Positions 6,649 through 14,598 of a stretch of DNA of 22,033 bases are shown piece by piece; position 1 is the stretch's first letter; every line of letters starts with the position of its first letter. Source of the stretch: an uncultured Clostridium sp. (GTDB taxonomy: Bacteria > Bacillota > Clostridia > Clostridiales > Clostridiaceae); NCBI RefSeq assembly GCF_934754925.1, contig NZ_CAKVJA010000045.1, positions 1 through 22,033 of the forward strand. Direction: 5' to 3'. A program made the position numbers and the translations under genes. The notes below the pieces were generated by a model. It had not been told where the DNA came from. It did not search any database and saw only the letters and a program-made list of their open reading frames with translations.

Positions 6649-8592
6649 CTACCTAACAACGCTTCCAGTTTGTAATTCCCCTGGATTTACTAGTTTTAAT
6701 ACGCTATCATCATCTGTAGCTGCAGCTAAAATCATCCCTTGTGATAATTCTCCTCTTAGAGTAACAGGTTTTAAGTTTGCAACTAACACTACATATTTAC
6801 CAACTAATTCTTCTCGTTTATAGTGCATTGCTATTCCTGAAATAACCTGTCTTTCTTCTCCATTTAAATCAACTTTTAACTTTAATAGTTTTTTAGCCTT
6901 TTTAACAGGTTCACACTCTAATACTTTAACTACTCTTAAATCTATTTTTTCAAAATCTTCAATAGTTATTTCTTCTTTAATTGGTTGCATTTTATACTCT
7001 TCTTTTGGCTTATTAGCTTCTATTTGAGCTAATCTCATAGCTTCTAATTCTTCTAAAGTCTTAGCTACATCTATTCTTGGGAATAAAGCTTCACCTTTTT
7101 TAACTTCAGTTCCTGGAGTTGTTCCATCAAATCCAGATAATGAATCCCAAGATGTTGTAGTTATATTTAATTGAGCATTAATTTTTTCACTTGTACTTGG
7201 TAAGAAAGCAGATAATAATACAGATGCAAATCTTAAGCTTTCAGCTAAGTTATATAAAACTGTTCCTAATCTTTCTTTCTTTTCTTCATCTTTAGCAAGT
7301 ATCCAAGGAGTTGTCTCATCAATATATTTATTTGCTCTTCCTATAAGTGCAAATATATCTTCTAATGCTTCTGGAATTCTTAAATTATCTATTGCTTTTG
7401 TTACCTTAACTGGAGTTTCTAAAGCTAAACCTATTAATTCATTATCAATATCTTCCTTAGCTGTTGGTGCTGGTATTACTCCACCAAAGTACTTTTCAAT
7501 CATTGCTACTGTTCTTGATAATAAGTTACCAAGGTCATTACAAAGATCTGAATTAATCTTCTTTATAAATATTTCATTATTAAATAATCCATCTGCTCCA
7601 AAAGGAATTTCTCTTAATAAATAGTATCTAACTGCATCAACACCAAATTTTTCTACTAAAACTACTGGGTCAACAACATTTCCCTTTGATTTTGACATTT
7701 TTCCACCATCAACAAGTAACCATCCGTGTCCAAATACTTGCTTTGGTAACTCTTGTCCTAATGCCATTAACATAATAGGCCAGTAAATAGTATGGAATCT
7801 TAATATATCCTTACCTATTAAATGAACATCTGCAGGCCAATATTTTTTGTATAATTCATCGTTGTCACTACCATATCCTAAAGCAGATATATAGTTTGAT
7901 AATGCATCTATCCAAACATAAACTACATGACCTTCATCAAATGTTACAGGAACTCCCCAGTTAAAGCTAGTTCTTGATACACAAAGATCTTGTAATCCTG
8001 GTTTTAAGAAATTATTAACCATCTCATTTTTTCTTGATTCTGGCTGAATAAATTTTGGATGAGTTTCAATATACTCCATTAATCTATCAGCATATTTACT
8101 CATTCTAAAGAAGTATGCTTCTTCCTTTGACTTTTCAACTGGTCTTCCGCAGTCTGGACAATTTCCATTTACTAATTGAGTTTCTGTCCAGAATGATTCA
8201 CATGGAGTACAGTATAACCCTTCATATGAAGACTTATATATATCTCCTTGATCATATAGTTGTTTAAATATTTTTTGAACAGTTTTCTTATGATAATCAT
8301 CAGTTGTTCTTATAAACTTATCATAGCTAATATCCATCATTTTCCACAATTCTTTGATTCCTGCAACTATTTCATCAACATGTTCTTTTGGAGTTATTCC
8401 CTTTTCTTCAGCTATTCTTTGTATTTTTTGTCCATGCTCATCAGTTCCTGTTAAAAACATTACATCATATCCATTTAATCTCTTAAATCTAGCTAAAGCA
8501 TCTGCTGCAACTGTTGTATAAGTGTTACCGATGTGCAATTTAGTTGATGGATAATAAATTGGCGTAGTTATATAATATGGTTTCTTTGTCAT
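6649..8592 (-). CDS. metG: Methionine--tRNA ligase MetG
   Basis: This 647-residue class I synthetase charges tRNA-Met. Motifs are the HIGH site HIGN (20-23), a single zinc knuckle C128-x2-C131 and C145-x2-C148, the adenylate region VYVWIDALSNY, KMSKSKGN (about 298-305), the anticodon-binding helical domain, and a C-terminal EMAP/Trbp111-type tRNA-binding dimerisation domain (about 545-647, KIDLRVVKVL to GELQTGSVVR). The ribosome site AGGAGGA is about 7 bases from the ATG. It is controlled by a Met T-box leader at 8683-8951. It starts the metG-tatD-yabE-rnmV-ksgA cluster, interrupted by the second MetRS-like gene. Confidence 0.97.
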   Translation of the reverse strand: MTKKPYYITTPIYYPSTKLHIGNTYTTVAADALARFKRLNGYDVMFLTGTDEHGQKIQRIAEEKGITPKEHVDEIVAGIKELWKMMDISYDKFIRTTDDYHKKTVQKIFKQLYDQGDIYKSSYEGLYCTPCESFWTETQLVNGNCPDCGRPVEKSKEEAYFFRMSKYADRLMEYIETHPKFIQPESRKNEMVNNFLKPGLQDLCVSRTSFNWGVPVTFDEGHVVYVWIDALSNYISALGYGSDNDELYKKYWPADVHLIGKDILRFHTIYWPIMLMALGQELPKQVFGHGWLLVDGGKMSKSKGNVVDPVVLVEKFGVDAVRYYLLREIPFGADGLFNNEIFIKKINSDLCNDLGNLLSRTVAMIEKYFGGVIPAPTAKEDIDNELIGLALETPVKVTKAIDNLRIPEALEDIFALIGRANKYIDETTPWILAKDEEKKERLGTVLYNLAESLRFASVLLSAFLPSTSEKINAQLNITTTSWDSLSGFDGTTPGTEVKKGEALFPRIDVAKTLEELEAMRLAQIEANKPKEEYKMQPIKEEITIEDFEKIDLRVVKVLECEPVKKAKKLLKLKVDLNGEERQVISGIAMHYKREELVGKYVVLVANLKPVTLRGELSQGMILAAATDDDSVLKLVNPGELQTGSVVR

Positions 8593-8682
8593 TTTTCTTC
8601 CTCCTATTTTTCATAACTTAAAGCTAAAAATTCATAGTTATAATCCTAAAACTTAACTTATACCCGCTATAAATTGATAACT

Positions 8683-8951
8683 AAAAAAGCCTCTATATAG
8701 GCTTATATACCCATATAGAGACGTTATATACGCGTTACCACTCTATTTTATATTTATTTCACAATAAATATCTCACTAGGTGACTATCATCACCTTGCAA
8801 TATAACGGTTGCCACCGTATTATCCTAACTATTAAAGCTCAGATAATCTGCTCCGAGTCCATCTTCATAAAGTTCAACATCACTAGTTTTCACCATACCT
8901 AGCTCTCTGTAGATATATTCCTAAACTACTCTTCTCTTCTATGCATTTATT
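8683..8951 (-). ncRNA. T-box leader (Met) of metG
   Basis: The T-box sequence AGAGTGGTAACGCG lies at 8745-8731 on the minus strand. It is followed by a terminator hairpin CTCTATATGGG/CCTATATAGAG and T6 (8722-8683). Upstream are the stem I AG-rich bulge (AGAGAGCTAGG), a specifier region GAAGATGGACTC in which ATG stands next to the base of stem I (GAGT/GACTC), and stem III. Uncharged tRNA-Met would pair with the ATG specifier and the T-box bulge to prevent termination. The specifier call is by inspection. Confidence 0.92.
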
Positions 8952-8957
8952 AGTTTT

Positions 8958-8986
8958 ATAATATTCTAAAATGTAAAAACTGTCAA
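8958..8986 (-). promoter_or_regulatory. Sigma-A promoter of the metG T-box leader
   Basis: TTGACA (8986-8981), a 17-base spacer and TATTAT (8963-8958), placing the transcript start just before stem I of the T-box. Confidence 0.8.
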
Positions 8987-9153
8987 TAAGTTAAATATCA
9001 ATTTTAAAGTTCTACTAAAGTTAGCTATATATGTTTTATTATCTCCAGATAATCGTTCTTTAAAACTTAACAAATATACATATTTTCTTAGTAATTTATT
9101 AATTTTATACTAAAAATATTTTGTAGAATAATGAAATTTAGTTAGTTATTAGA

Positions 9154-9159
9154 TATAAT
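9154..9159 (+). promoter_or_regulatory. Likely -10 box of the exporter-like gene
   Basis: A consensus TATAAT lies 26 bases before the ATG at 9185. No good -35 box is visible at 16-18 bases upstream, so the promoter is probably weak or regulated. Confidence 0.4.
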
Positions 9160-9184
9160 ATCCTAAGGAAGAGGAGGCTTAATT

Positions 9185-9682
9185 ATGAACAACTTTAAAT
9201 TTCCTAAAATTGGACTTAGAACAATAAAGTCAGGTATAGCTGTTTTCTTATGCTTATTACTTTTACCCGATGAACCCTTTTTCGCCTGCCTTACAGCTGT
9301 AATTTGTTTACAAGATACTGTTTATAACTCAATTCATATGGGAATAAATAGAGGGGCAGGAACAATAATAGGAGCTTGCTTTGGTTTAATATTTCTTTTC
9401 TTGTTTAGATCCTTAGAAATTCATATACCAAATCAATACATAGCAAAAATAGTAATATATCTTATTATTGCATCAGGTATTATTTTAATGATTTATTTAT
9501 GTAATATTCTAAAAAGACCAGGTGCCATAAATATTACTTGCATAGCATTTCTTGGAGTTACTACAGCTCACGCCTATAGTGATCCTTTATTTTATGCAAC
9601 TAATAGAATAATAGAAACATTACTTGGTATAGTAATTTCAATATTAGTTAATAAATTAATAACACCACCACCTCACAAATAG
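9185..9682 (+). CDS. Short aromatic acid exporter (ArAE_1/DUF939, FUSC-like) family membrane protein
   Basis: The 165-residue integral membrane protein has about five hydrophobic segments (near 15-30, 30-48, 58-76, 84-108 and 142-160). The opening KIGLRTIKSGIAVFLCLLL and the RGAGTIIGACFG stretch resemble the N-terminal membrane half of ArAE_1/DUF939 (FUSC superfamily) proteins. Those are typically about twice as long with a cytoplasmic C-terminal domain, which is missing here. The ATG follows a strong GGAGGC ribosome site at 8 bases. It is a single-gene unit, divergent from metG and convergent with the NhaC gene. The substrate is unknown. The family assignment is fairly safe; an aromatic acid export role is only the family label. 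Confidence 0.8.
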   Translation: MNNFKFPKIGLRTIKSGIAVFLCLLLLPDEPFFACLTAVICLQDTVYNSIHMGINRGAGTIIGACFGLIFLFLFRSLEIHIPNQYIAKIVIYLIIASGIILMIYLCNILKRPGAINITCIAFLGVTTAHAYSDPLFYATNRIIETLLGIVISILVNKLITPPPHK

Positions 9683-9704
9683 TGATTAGTATTACGAATT
9701 TAAA

Positions 9705-9739
9705 GAAGCAACTTCTATTATAATTCTCAAAGTTGCTTC
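9705..9739 (+). terminator. Hairpin behind the exporter-like gene
   Basis: GAAGCAACTT (9705-9714) pairs perfectly with AAGTTGCTTC (9730-9739) across a 15-base loop. The T run is weak, so termination may be inefficient. Confidence 0.5.
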
Positions 9740-9775
9740 AATATAGGCTTATTTCTTAATTACTATCTATTAACT

Positions 9776-9806
9776 AAAAAAGGTTGTGCCTTTGCACAAC
9801 CTTTTA
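9776..9806 (-). terminator. Terminator of the NhaC-family gene
   Basis: A perfect 12-bp stem AAAAGGTTGTGC/GCACAACCTTTT with loop CTTT and a T6 tract on the minus strand. It lies 33 bases behind the transporter stop and can also work in the plus direction. Confidence 0.9.
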
Positions 9807-9838
9807 ATTTAGCCCTTTTTATTTTATTTTCTTATTGC

Positions 9839-11554
9839 TTAAGCTTCTTCAACCTTCTTACCGAATATTTGAACCCCTACATATAACGCAATTAATGAAA
9901 GTGGTAATACTACATATATTGGAACTCCAAATCCTGATGGAATATATCCAAATAATATAGTTACTGCTGCAACAAATAATGAATACCACATTTGAGTCTT
10001 AACATGTTCAATGTGATTACATCCAGCTCCCATTGAAGAAAGTATAGTTGTATCAGATATTGGTGAACAGTGGTCCCCAAATATGGCTCCTGTTAACACA
10101 GCACTTGTACAAACTATTACAAATGACATCTCTGGATTTATTGAATGTGATAATGGAATTGCTAATGGCATTAATATACTCATTGTTCCATATGCAGTTC
10201 CTGTAGAGAAGGAAATTACTGCCCCTAAAACAAATATTAAACTTGGTAATAAAAATGCCGGTATTGCCCCTTTTAATACCTCAACTAAGTAATATGCAGT
10301 TCCAAGTTCTTTAATTACTGATCCTAATGACCAAGCTAGTATTAATATAACACCAGTTATTATTAATCCTTTCATTCCATCAACCCAAACTTCAATAGCT
10401 TCACTTAAAGTGAATATCTTTTTAACAACCCCCATTAAAATAGCAACTACTGAAGCAAATAATGCTGATTGGAATAATGCTACAGAAGCATCTGAAGCAG
10501 CAAATGCTTCCATTATACCTTTAAATGAAAATGGTGAACTCATCATAATTTCTTGAGCTGCTGATGGATCTCCACCAATTATTGTACTGTATCCACTATA
10601 ATAAAATGCTACTAATGCTGAAATTATTAATGCCCCGATTGGAATAATAGCATTCCATATACTAAGCTTAACACCTTCTTTTGGTTCTAATTCATCCATT
10701 TCAGCTGATGCTTCAACTGCAATTTCATCTTTAAGAGATTTGTTCTTATTTCTTGCTGCAACCTCAGCTTTTCTCATTGGTCCAAACTCTTTTAAAGTTA
10801 AAGCTGTTATTACTATAAATGCTAGAATTAATATATTATAAAATCTATAAGGAATTGTTTGAATAAATACTCCAAATCCACTTGCTTCAACTCCAATTGA
10901 ATTGAAACCTTCTCCAATTAGGCTTACTTCTAATCCAATCCACGTTGATATAATTGCTAGTCCAGCTACCGGTGCTGCTGTAGCATCTATTATAAATGCT
11001 AATTTTTCCCTTGATATCTTCATTTTATCTGCTACTGGTCTCATTATTGGACCAACTATTAATGAATTTGCATAATCATCAAAGAATACACATAAACCTA
11101 AAAGCCAGGTTGTTAACTGAGTACTTTTTACAGTCTTAGCTTTTTTAGCTAATGCTTCTGCTATTGCCTTTGCACCACCCATTTTAGCAACTAAATTAAT
11201 AACTCCTCCAATAGCAAGTACTTGAAGAACTATACCTGCATTCCATGGATCTGCAAGAGAATTCAATGCTCTATTTACAAAGTCTAGAAAAGCTTGTATA
11301 AATGCACCAAATACATTATGTCCAGCAAGACTAACTAAAAAACTTCCTGATAAAATACCTATAAATAAAGAAATAACAACATTTTTTGTTATAAATGCTA
11401 ATACTATAGCTACTATTGGTGGAACTAATGTCCATATTCCAAATTTATCTGCATTCATGGCTGCCGACTCAACTTCTGCTGCAAATACAACTGTAGTTGA
11501 AAGTATAAATACTAACATTGTAAGTAATAAAACTTTAAAACTTCTTTTTTTCAC
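9839..11554 (-). CDS. NhaC-family transporter under a lysine riboswitch, probable lysine transporter
   Basis: The 571-residue polytopic membrane protein of the NhaC/ion-transporter superfamily begins with a hydrophobic signal-like segment (8-25) and a short external stretch. About 11-12 membrane segments follow. Visible family motifs include FFDDYANSLIVGPIMRP (about 157-173), ISFSTGTAYGTMSIL (about 448-462) and IFGDHCSPISDTTILSS (about 490-506). Annotation pipelines tend to call this a Na+/H+ antiporter. The leader is an unmistakable lysine riboswitch with a terminator, and NhaC-superfamily proteins under lysine riboswitches have been proposed as lysine importers (called LysW). I therefore favour lysine uptake. 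The start is a GTG with GGGGGG 9 bases upstream. Confidence 0.9.
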   Translation of the reverse strand: MKKRSFKVLLLTMLVFILSTTVVFAAEVESAAMNADKFGIWTLVPPIVAIVLAFITKNVVISLFIGILSGSFLVSLAGHNVFGAFIQAFLDFVNRALNSLADPWNAGIVLQVLAIGGVINLVAKMGGAKAIAEALAKKAKTVKSTQLTTWLLGLCVFFDDYANSLIVGPIMRPVADKMKISREKLAFIIDATAAPVAGLAIISTWIGLEVSLIGEGFNSIGVEASGFGVFIQTIPYRFYNILILAFIVITALTLKEFGPMRKAEVAARNKNKSLKDEIAVEASAEMDELEPKEGVKLSIWNAIIPIGALIISALVAFYYSGYSTIIGGDPSAAQEIMMSSPFSFKGIMEAFAASDASVALFQSALFASVVAILMGVVKKIFTLSEAIEVWVDGMKGLIITGVILILAWSLGSVIKELGTAYYLVEVLKGAIPAFLLPSLIFVLGAVISFSTGTAYGTMSILMPLAIPLSHSINPEMSFVIVCTSAVLTGAIFGDHCSPISDTTILSSMGAGCNHIEHVKTQMWYSLFVAAVTILFGYIPSGFGVPIYVVLPLSLIALYVGVQIFGKKVEEA

Positions 11555-11580
11555 TTTTATTTACCCCCCTTAATTAATAT

Positions 11581-11863
11581 AAAAGTGAATAACAAGGATA
11601 CCCCAAACTAACAAAAAAGACCTTGAGTTAACACTCAAGGTCTTGTATATTTCAAAAATAAATATAAAATACAAGTCTCAAATGATAGCTCACCACAAAA
11701 TACTTTGTGACAGTAGTACATATATTTTATGTACTCCCAGCTATACAACCTTAAAGCATTAGTTGTATGCTTCGGCGATTGCTCCTTTCTTACTGAATCA
11801 CAGTGCTTTCCTCATCAATAATACTATTAACTTTCGCGCCTCTACCCTAAGTTATTCACTTTT
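11581..11863. repeat. 13-bp perfect inverted repeat enclosing the lysine riboswitch
   Basis: AAAAGTGAATAAC (11581-11593) is the exact reverse complement of GTTATTCACTTTT (11851-11863). In the transcript one arm lies about 10 nt from the 5' end and the other ends 11 nt before the ribosome site, outside the aptamer and terminator. Confidence 0.8.
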
Positions 11864-11873
11864 GTTTTATAAT
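11613..11873 (-). ncRNA. Lysine riboswitch (L box) with intrinsic terminator
   Basis: The aptamer lies at about 11672-11848. In order on the minus strand come GGGTAGAGGCGCG (junction), GATGAGGAAAGC, AAAGGAGCAATCGCCGAAGC, a P3 hairpin ending in GCTGGGAGTAC, ACTGTCAC and GTGAGCTATC, all conserved lysine-aptamer blocks. A perfect terminator AAGACCTTGAGT/ACTCAAGGTCTT with a T run (11644-11613) follows. CTTGTATT and AATATACAAG between aptamer and terminator can form an alternative hairpin. Bound lysine is expected to favour termination and so turn the transporter gene off. Confidence 0.95.
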
Positions 11874-11879
11874 AATTCG

Positions 11880-11908
11880 ATTATATAATCAATTTATTGT
11901 ATTTGCAA
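11880..11908 (-). promoter_or_regulatory. Sigma-A promoter of the lysine riboswitch transcript
   Basis: TTGCAA (11908-11903), a 17-base spacer and TATAAT (11885-11880). It predicts a 5' end near 11873. Confidence 0.75.
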
Positions 11909-11943
11909 TACCATTTTGTAACTTTTCTAAACTTTTATTACTT

Positions 11944-13194
11944 TTAAATCTTTTTCATGAATTCTTCAATGTCATCTACACTTTTTATTATATCGCTTGA
12001 TAAATTAATAACTCCATCTTCTGTTACTAATATATCATCTTCTATTCTAATTCCTATACCTTCCTCTTCAATATATATTCCAGGTTCAACAGTAAATACA
12101 ACTCCTGGTTCAAAAGTTATATCTCTATGTGGAGTTTCAATATCATGTGTATCCATTCCTAAGCTATGCCCTATACTATGGTAATAGTATTTTCTAACAT
12201 CCTTTTTATCCTCAATAAGTCCTAATTTTATACACTCTTCAGCTATTAAATCCGTTGCTTTTTCATTTACATCTTTATACTTCATTCCAGGTTTAATTAA
12301 TTTAATAATTTCTTCATTTACTTTTAAAACTGAATTATAAACTTCCTTTTGTCTTTCAGTAAATTTACCACTTACCGGGAAAGTTCTTGATATATCAGCA
12401 TTGTAACAATTATATTCTGCACCTAAATCAAAAAGAATTAAATCATTTTCCTTAAGTTCTGAATTATTATCAATATAATGTAATGTTGTTGCATTTTTCC
12501 CTGCTGCAGCTATTGTTGTAAAGGCCAGGCCTGTTGCACCTTTTACTTTGCAATTAAAATCAAAATATGCCTCTAATTCATATTCCTTCATTCCAACACG
12601 TGCTTCAGTCATTAATCTTTCAATACCACTTTTTGTTATTTCAATAGCTTTTTTAATTTTTTCTACTTCTTCTTGGGATTTTATTAACCTTAACTCACCA
12701 ATTTTACTATAAATATTATTTATCCTAACTTGAGGATACTTAATTACTATTTCATTAGCAAATCTATGAGAAATTGTTCCTTCTCTATTTGCGCTCATTT
12801 TTTCTAAATCTAAATAAAGATTTACTTCTTCTTTCATTGTAATCATTCCATGAATATCAGCATCAAATTGACTCTTAAATTTAACTTCATCTACTTCCGT
12901 AAGTTTACTAGCCTCTTCTTTTCTAATGCTCTTTCCAACCCATTTTTCTAATTCTAAATCAATATCTTTTATGTAAAGCTTAGAAGTTTTTATTCCATTA
13001 ATTTTTGACATAACTAATATATGATCTTCTTCTTTTATTCCTGTTAAGTAATAAAAATTTCTATTTGGAGTAAATGGATAAGTTTGATCTCCAGTTTTTT
13101 GAACTGCCTTTCCAGCAAATAAAATTACAATTGAATTATCCTTAATCTTATTTAAAAGATTCTCTCTGTTTACTTTATAAATATTTTGATTCAT
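11944..13194 (-). CDS. pepP: Xaa-Pro aminopeptidase (M24B family)
   Basis: The 416-residue protein has an N-terminal aminopeptidase-P domain (about 5-140) with the family motif FTPNRNFYYLTG (41-52). A C-terminal pita-bread M24 domain (about 170-405) carries the five metal ligands Asp256 (LFDLGAE), Asp267 (NADISR), His343 (GHSLGMDTHD), Glu370 (FTVEPGIY) and Glu385 (IRIEDD). It removes N-terminal residues before proline during peptide turnover. The gene is 23 bases downstream of the ACT-domain gene, so the two are likely cotranscribed. No clear terminator separates it from the promoter of the lysine riboswitch. Confidence 0.93.
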   Translation of the reverse strand: MNQNIYKVNRENLLNKIKDNSIVILFAGKAVQKTGDQTYPFTPNRNFYYLTGIKEEDHILVMSKINGIKTSKLYIKDIDLELEKWVGKSIRKEEASKLTEVDEVKFKSQFDADIHGMITMKEEVNLYLDLEKMSANREGTISHRFANEIVIKYPQVRINNIYSKIGELRLIKSQEEVEKIKKAIEITKSGIERLMTEARVGMKEYELEAYFDFNCKVKGATGLAFTTIAAAGKNATTLHYIDNNSELKENDLILFDLGAEYNCYNADISRTFPVSGKFTERQKEVYNSVLKVNEEIIKLIKPGMKYKDVNEKATDLIAEECIKLGLIEDKKDVRKYYYHSIGHSLGMDTHDIETPHRDITFEPGVVFTVEPGIYIEEEGIGIRIEDDILVTEDGVINLSSDIIKSVDDIEEFMKKI

Positions 13195-13217
13195 AGCCCT
13201 ATCTCCTTTTATAATTA

Positions 13218-13658
13218 TTATTCTGCTGCTAATAATTTAACACTTCTAACATTCGGTAAAGAGTTTAACCTTGCCGCTAATTGACTAACGCTTTTCTCCA
13301 TATGAGAAATATCAATAGTAACTGTAACATTAGCTGATAAATTTATCGGAATATCTTGGTTTATAGTTAGAATATTGCCTTTATAAAATGCTATACAATC
13401 TAATACTTTAGATAGAGTTCCTGACTTATGTGTCATTAATAATATTAAAGTTACTTTCTTAGATTGCATATCTTGTGTCATTGGAAATACATCATCTTTA
13501 TACTTGTAATATGTACTTCTACTAATTCCCACTAATTTTATAGCTTCACTTATATCTTTTGCATTGCCAAGTTCAATATTCTCCTTTACCTCAATTACCT
13601 TTTTAAATATCTCTGGTAATGATTTTTCATTTACAATGTAAAATTTATCTTCCCCCAT
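13218..13658 (-). CDS. ACT domain-containing protein, UPF0735 (PheB-like)
   Basis: This 146-residue protein has an N-terminal helix-turn-helix-like part (DISEAIKLVGISRSTYYKYK, about 35-54) and a C-terminal ACT domain (about 70-144, VTLILLMTHKSGTLSKVLD). The length matches UPF0735 proteins such as Bacillus PheB. ACT domains usually bind amino acids, so an amino-acid-sensing regulator is plausible, but the role is not established. I chose the ATG at 13658 (MGEDKFYIV) because GGAG lies 7 bases upstream. The longer frame from 13718 has no ribosome site, and its extra 20 residues do not look like the family. It is followed closely by pepP. Confidence 0.9.
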   Translation of the reverse strand: MGEDKFYIVNEKSLPEIFKKVIEVKENIELGNAKDISEAIKLVGISRSTYYKYKDDVFPMTQDMQSKKVTLILLMTHKSGTLSKVLDCIAFYKGNILTINQDIPINLSANVTVTIDISHMEKSVSQLAARLNSLPNVRSVKLLAAE

Positions 13659-13880
13659 AATCATTCTCCATTTGATTTGTTTTAGTAATATTATACAACC
13701 AAACTCCTTACAGTGCATTAAAAATTTTACATATTATCCCGTTATAACTAATTTCACATCATCGAGTTAATGTGGTTATGTGGAAACTTAATGATATTAC
13801 CCCCAGTAAGTTATATAATTTGTTCTGGTTGTATCATTAATTTTCTCTATCACTAGCTTCTAATCTAAAAAATATAATTT

Positions 13881-13958
13881 TTTACATAACTACCTTAAAA
13901 TTTAACGACTTATCATACAAATTTGTAGCAGGAGTCGTTAACTATAAGGTGTGGTAAA
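13881..13958. repeat. Nested palindrome of about 78 bp
   Basis: Three successive perfect arm pairs share one centre: TTTAC/GTAAA (13881-13885 and 13954-13958), ACCTTA/TAAGGT (13892-13897 and 13945-13950) and TTAACGACT/AGTCGTTAA (13902-13910 and 13933-13941). ACAAATTTGT lies at the centre. Confidence 0.75.
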
Positions 13959-13961
13959 TAA

Positions 13962-14040
13962 GCAATATAGTGAAGAGAAAAAAATGAAATATTAATTTGG
14001 AGGGAAGTAATATTCCATTTTTCGTTCTCACTATATGCGC
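13962..14040. repeat. Long imperfect hairpin of about 79 bp
   Basis: The left arm starting GCAATATAGTG and the right arm ending CACTATATGCGC pair over about 33 positions with few mismatches. They leave a short loop with GGAGGGAAG (CTTCCCTCC on the minus strand). It starts 12 bases after the spmB stop. Confidence 0.75.
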
Positions 14041-14052
14041 AATATATTTCAA

Positions 14053-14580
14053 TTATTGTAATATTAAAAGTTTTACCATAAGTATTGCCATAATAATTGC
14101 GGTCATATCTGCCATTATTGCAGCCCAAACTGTGTGACGTGTTTTCTTTATTTTAATGGCTCCAAAGTACACAGTTACAGTATAAAAAATTGTCTCTGTA
14201 GTTCCCATGATTACTGACGCTACTAACCCTATTTGTGTATCAGCTCCATAGTTTTTCAAAATATCTGTAAATATCCCCATTGCTCCACTACCAGACAAAG
14301 GTTTAATTAAAACTAACGGGACAACTTCTTTAGGCAAATCTATTAACTTACAAAGTGGTGCAATTGCATTATTTAACATATCCAAAAGATTAGCTTCTCT
14401 AAATATTTGTACAGCTATTATCATAGCTAATAGATATGGAAAAATATTTAAGCATACCTTTAACCCTTCCTTTGCTCCTTCAATAAACCAGTCATATACC
14501 TTTCTACCTTTTATCATTCCATAAGTTATAATAATTAAAACTATTATAGGAATGATACTTTTAGTTATATAGCTAAACAT
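14053..14580 (-). CDS. spmB: Spore maturation protein B
   Basis: A 175-residue membrane protein with four to five membrane segments and a nucleoside-recognition (Gate) domain (about 45-150, including LIKPLSGSGAMG and GTTETIFYT). With SpmA it is needed for proper spore core dehydration in Bacillus and for heat resistance of Clostridium spores. I chose the ATG at 14580 because the ribosome site GAGGTG lies 6 bases upstream; the GTG at 14589 is part of that site. It begins 18 bases after the spmA stop, so spmA-spmB form an operon. Two long palindromes lie just downstream. Confidence 0.93.
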   Translation of the reverse strand: MFSYITKSIIPIIVLIIITYGMIKGRKVYDWFIEGAKEGLKVCLNIFPYLLAMIIAVQIFREANLLDMLNNAIAPLCKLIDLPKEVVPLVLIKPLSGSGAMGIFTDILKNYGADTQIGLVASVIMGTTETIFYTVTVYFGAIKIKKTRHTVWAAIMADMTAIIMAILMVKLLILQ

Positions 14581-14598
14581 TTTAATCACCTCATAATC

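Larger units (their letters stand above)
13659..14052. other. Gene-free stretch rich in palindromes
   Basis: No supported ORF lies in these 394 bases between spmB and the UPF0735 gene. It holds three stem-loop candidates: ATCAT..AGTT/AACT..ATGAT at 13758-13795, a nested 78-bp palindrome at 13881-13958, and a 79-bp long hairpin at 13962-14040. A TATAAT near 13700 on the minus strand may serve the UPF0735 gene. Confidence 0.6.

Noticed and set aside
11640..11870. T-box leader before the NhaC gene
   Set aside because: There is no T-box motif; the conserved GAGGCGCG, CGCCGAAGC, CTGTCAC and GAGCTATC blocks identify a lysine riboswitch instead.
13902..13941. dif-like or integrase attachment site at the 40-bp dyad
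   Set aside because: It does not resemble the Firmicute dif consensus, and no recombinase gene or target duplication is nearby.
13913..14128. Minus-strand ORF of 71 codons overlapping the end of spmB
   Set aside because: It is out of frame with spmB, runs through the long palindromes, and has no ribosome site.
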